Source of the DNA: Mxb001 sp049317345
GTDB taxonomy: Bacteria; Actinomycetota; Actinomycetes; S36-B12
Assembly: GCA_049317345.1 (NCBI GenBank)
Contig: JBMOIL010000146.1
Coordinates: 1-5,936, forward strand
Length of the DNA: 5,936 bases
Reading direction: 5' to 3'
This document shows positions 5,508-5,936 of this stretch, piece after piece. Position 1 is the first letter of the stretch, and each line of letters starts with the position of its first letter. The notes below the pieces were generated by a model. That model was not told the DNA's origin. It searched no databases and saw only the letters and a list, made by a program, of their open reading frames with translations. The translations under genes and the position numbers were made by a program.

Positions 5508-5936
5508 TTAGTAGGCCCGGCGCTCCTCGATCTCCTTGCAGGCCAGGCACATGGTCGCCCGCGGGAAGGCCTGGAGCCTGAACTTGCCAACCGGCTTGTC
5601 GCACACCTCGCACATGCCGTAGGTGCCGTTGTCGATGCGCGCGAGGGCGTGCTCGGTCTGCTGCAGCATGTCGCGGGAGTTGTTGGCCAGCGACATCTCG
5701 TGCTCGCGCTCGAAGGTCTTGCTACCGGCGTCAGCCTGATCATCGCCTGCACCCTCGCCGGAGTCGGCGATGAGATCGGCGATGTCCTGCTCGGTGACCG
5801 CGATCTCCTGAAGCAACCGTGTGACATCAGCCTCGAGTGCCTTGCGCACCTCGGCGATCTCCGCAGGGGTCCACGGCGACTCGTCCTCGCGTACGGCGAG
5901 CCGCTTCTTGGCCGGGGCGGCCTTCTTCGCGGGTGC
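5508..5936 (-). CDS. TraR/DksA-family zinc-finger protein, N-terminus cut by window edge
   Basis: The reading frame is open from the right edge to the TAA at 5508-5510, giving 142 visible residues of a longer protein. It belongs to the family that binds in the RNA polymerase secondary channel (DksA, TraR). The C-terminal zinc finger is CEVC...CLAC with spacing C-x2-C-x17-C-x2-C, matching canonical DksA. Upstream is a helical region rich in charged residues, consistent with the coiled coil, and a block with GDDQADAG and FEREHEMSL that I associate with actinobacterial members. The visible N-terminal part starts with a Lys/Ala/Pro-rich tail (APAKKAAPAKKR) followed by SPWTPAEIAEVRKAL, also typical of actinobacterial homologues. 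A GTG codon at 5849 falls within this conserved stretch and is not the start. The real start lies beyond the window. The exact role (ppGpp-linked or other) cannot be deduced. lspA follows 42 bp downstream. Confidence 0.93.
   Translation of the reverse strand, partial: APAKKAAPAKKRLAVREDESPWTPAEIAEVRKALEADVTRLLQEIAVTEQDIADLIADSGEGAGDDQADAGSKTFEREHEMSLANNSRDMLQQTEHALARIDNGTYGMCEVCDKPVGKFRLQAFPRATMCLACKEIEERRAY

Noticed and set aside
5508..5849. TraR/DksA protein starting at the GTG at 5849
   Set aside because: Upstream codons in the same frame encode a family-typical sequence (WTPAEIAE and a Lys/Ala tail), so this GTG is an internal valine codon.
1..5936. Mobile element, CRISPR, tRNA/rRNA, defence or other novel system
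   Set aside because: All sequence but about 230 bp is accounted for by five conserved housekeeping-type genes on one strand; no terminal repeats, spacer arrays or RNA-gene signatures were seen.

Overview
This is a high-GC window whose gene content and order point to an actinomycete (Actinomycetota). The genus cannot be named from the sequence. The indicators are a replicative DnaE1-type polymerase with all PHP metal ligands, a TraR/DksA-family protein with a Lys/Ala-rich N-terminal tail, GTG starts, and the order traR/dksA-like - lspA - RluA-family pseudouridine synthase - dnaE1, a neighbourhood familiar in actinobacteria. Every gene I accept lies on the minus strand, so transcription runs from high to low coordinates.

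In transcription order: (1) a 5'-truncated TraR/DksA-type zinc-finger protein from the right edge to 5508; (2) a 42-bp gap holding a -10-like hexamer placed for leaderless transcription of lspA; (3) lspA, the lipoprotein signal peptidase; (4) an RluD-like 23S rRNA pseudouridine synthase gene whose ATG lies inside the lspA end (8-nt overlap); (5) a 185-bp intergenic region with a perfect 12-bp inverted repeat, smaller palindromes, and a second -10-like hexamer placed for leaderless transcription of dnaE; (6) dnaE, full length at 1182 aa with no intein or frameshift; (7) a partial two-helix membrane protein, probably DUF2567-like, starting 6 nt after the dnaE stop and running off the left edge.

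The genes are housekeeping functions: transcription control or stress response (TraR/DksA), lipoprotein maturation (LspA), ribosome modification (RluD-like) and chromosome replication with PHP proofreading (DnaE). They appear to share transcription units rather than a pathway. I see no mobile element, CRISPR array, tRNA, rRNA, toxin-antitoxin or defence gene, and no evidence of an undescribed system. The most interesting signals are regulatory. The lspA and dnaE starts share the same architecture (TANNNT, 6 nt, GTGACC, no Shine-Dalgarno), and the dnaE upstream region carries a long-loop inverted repeat.
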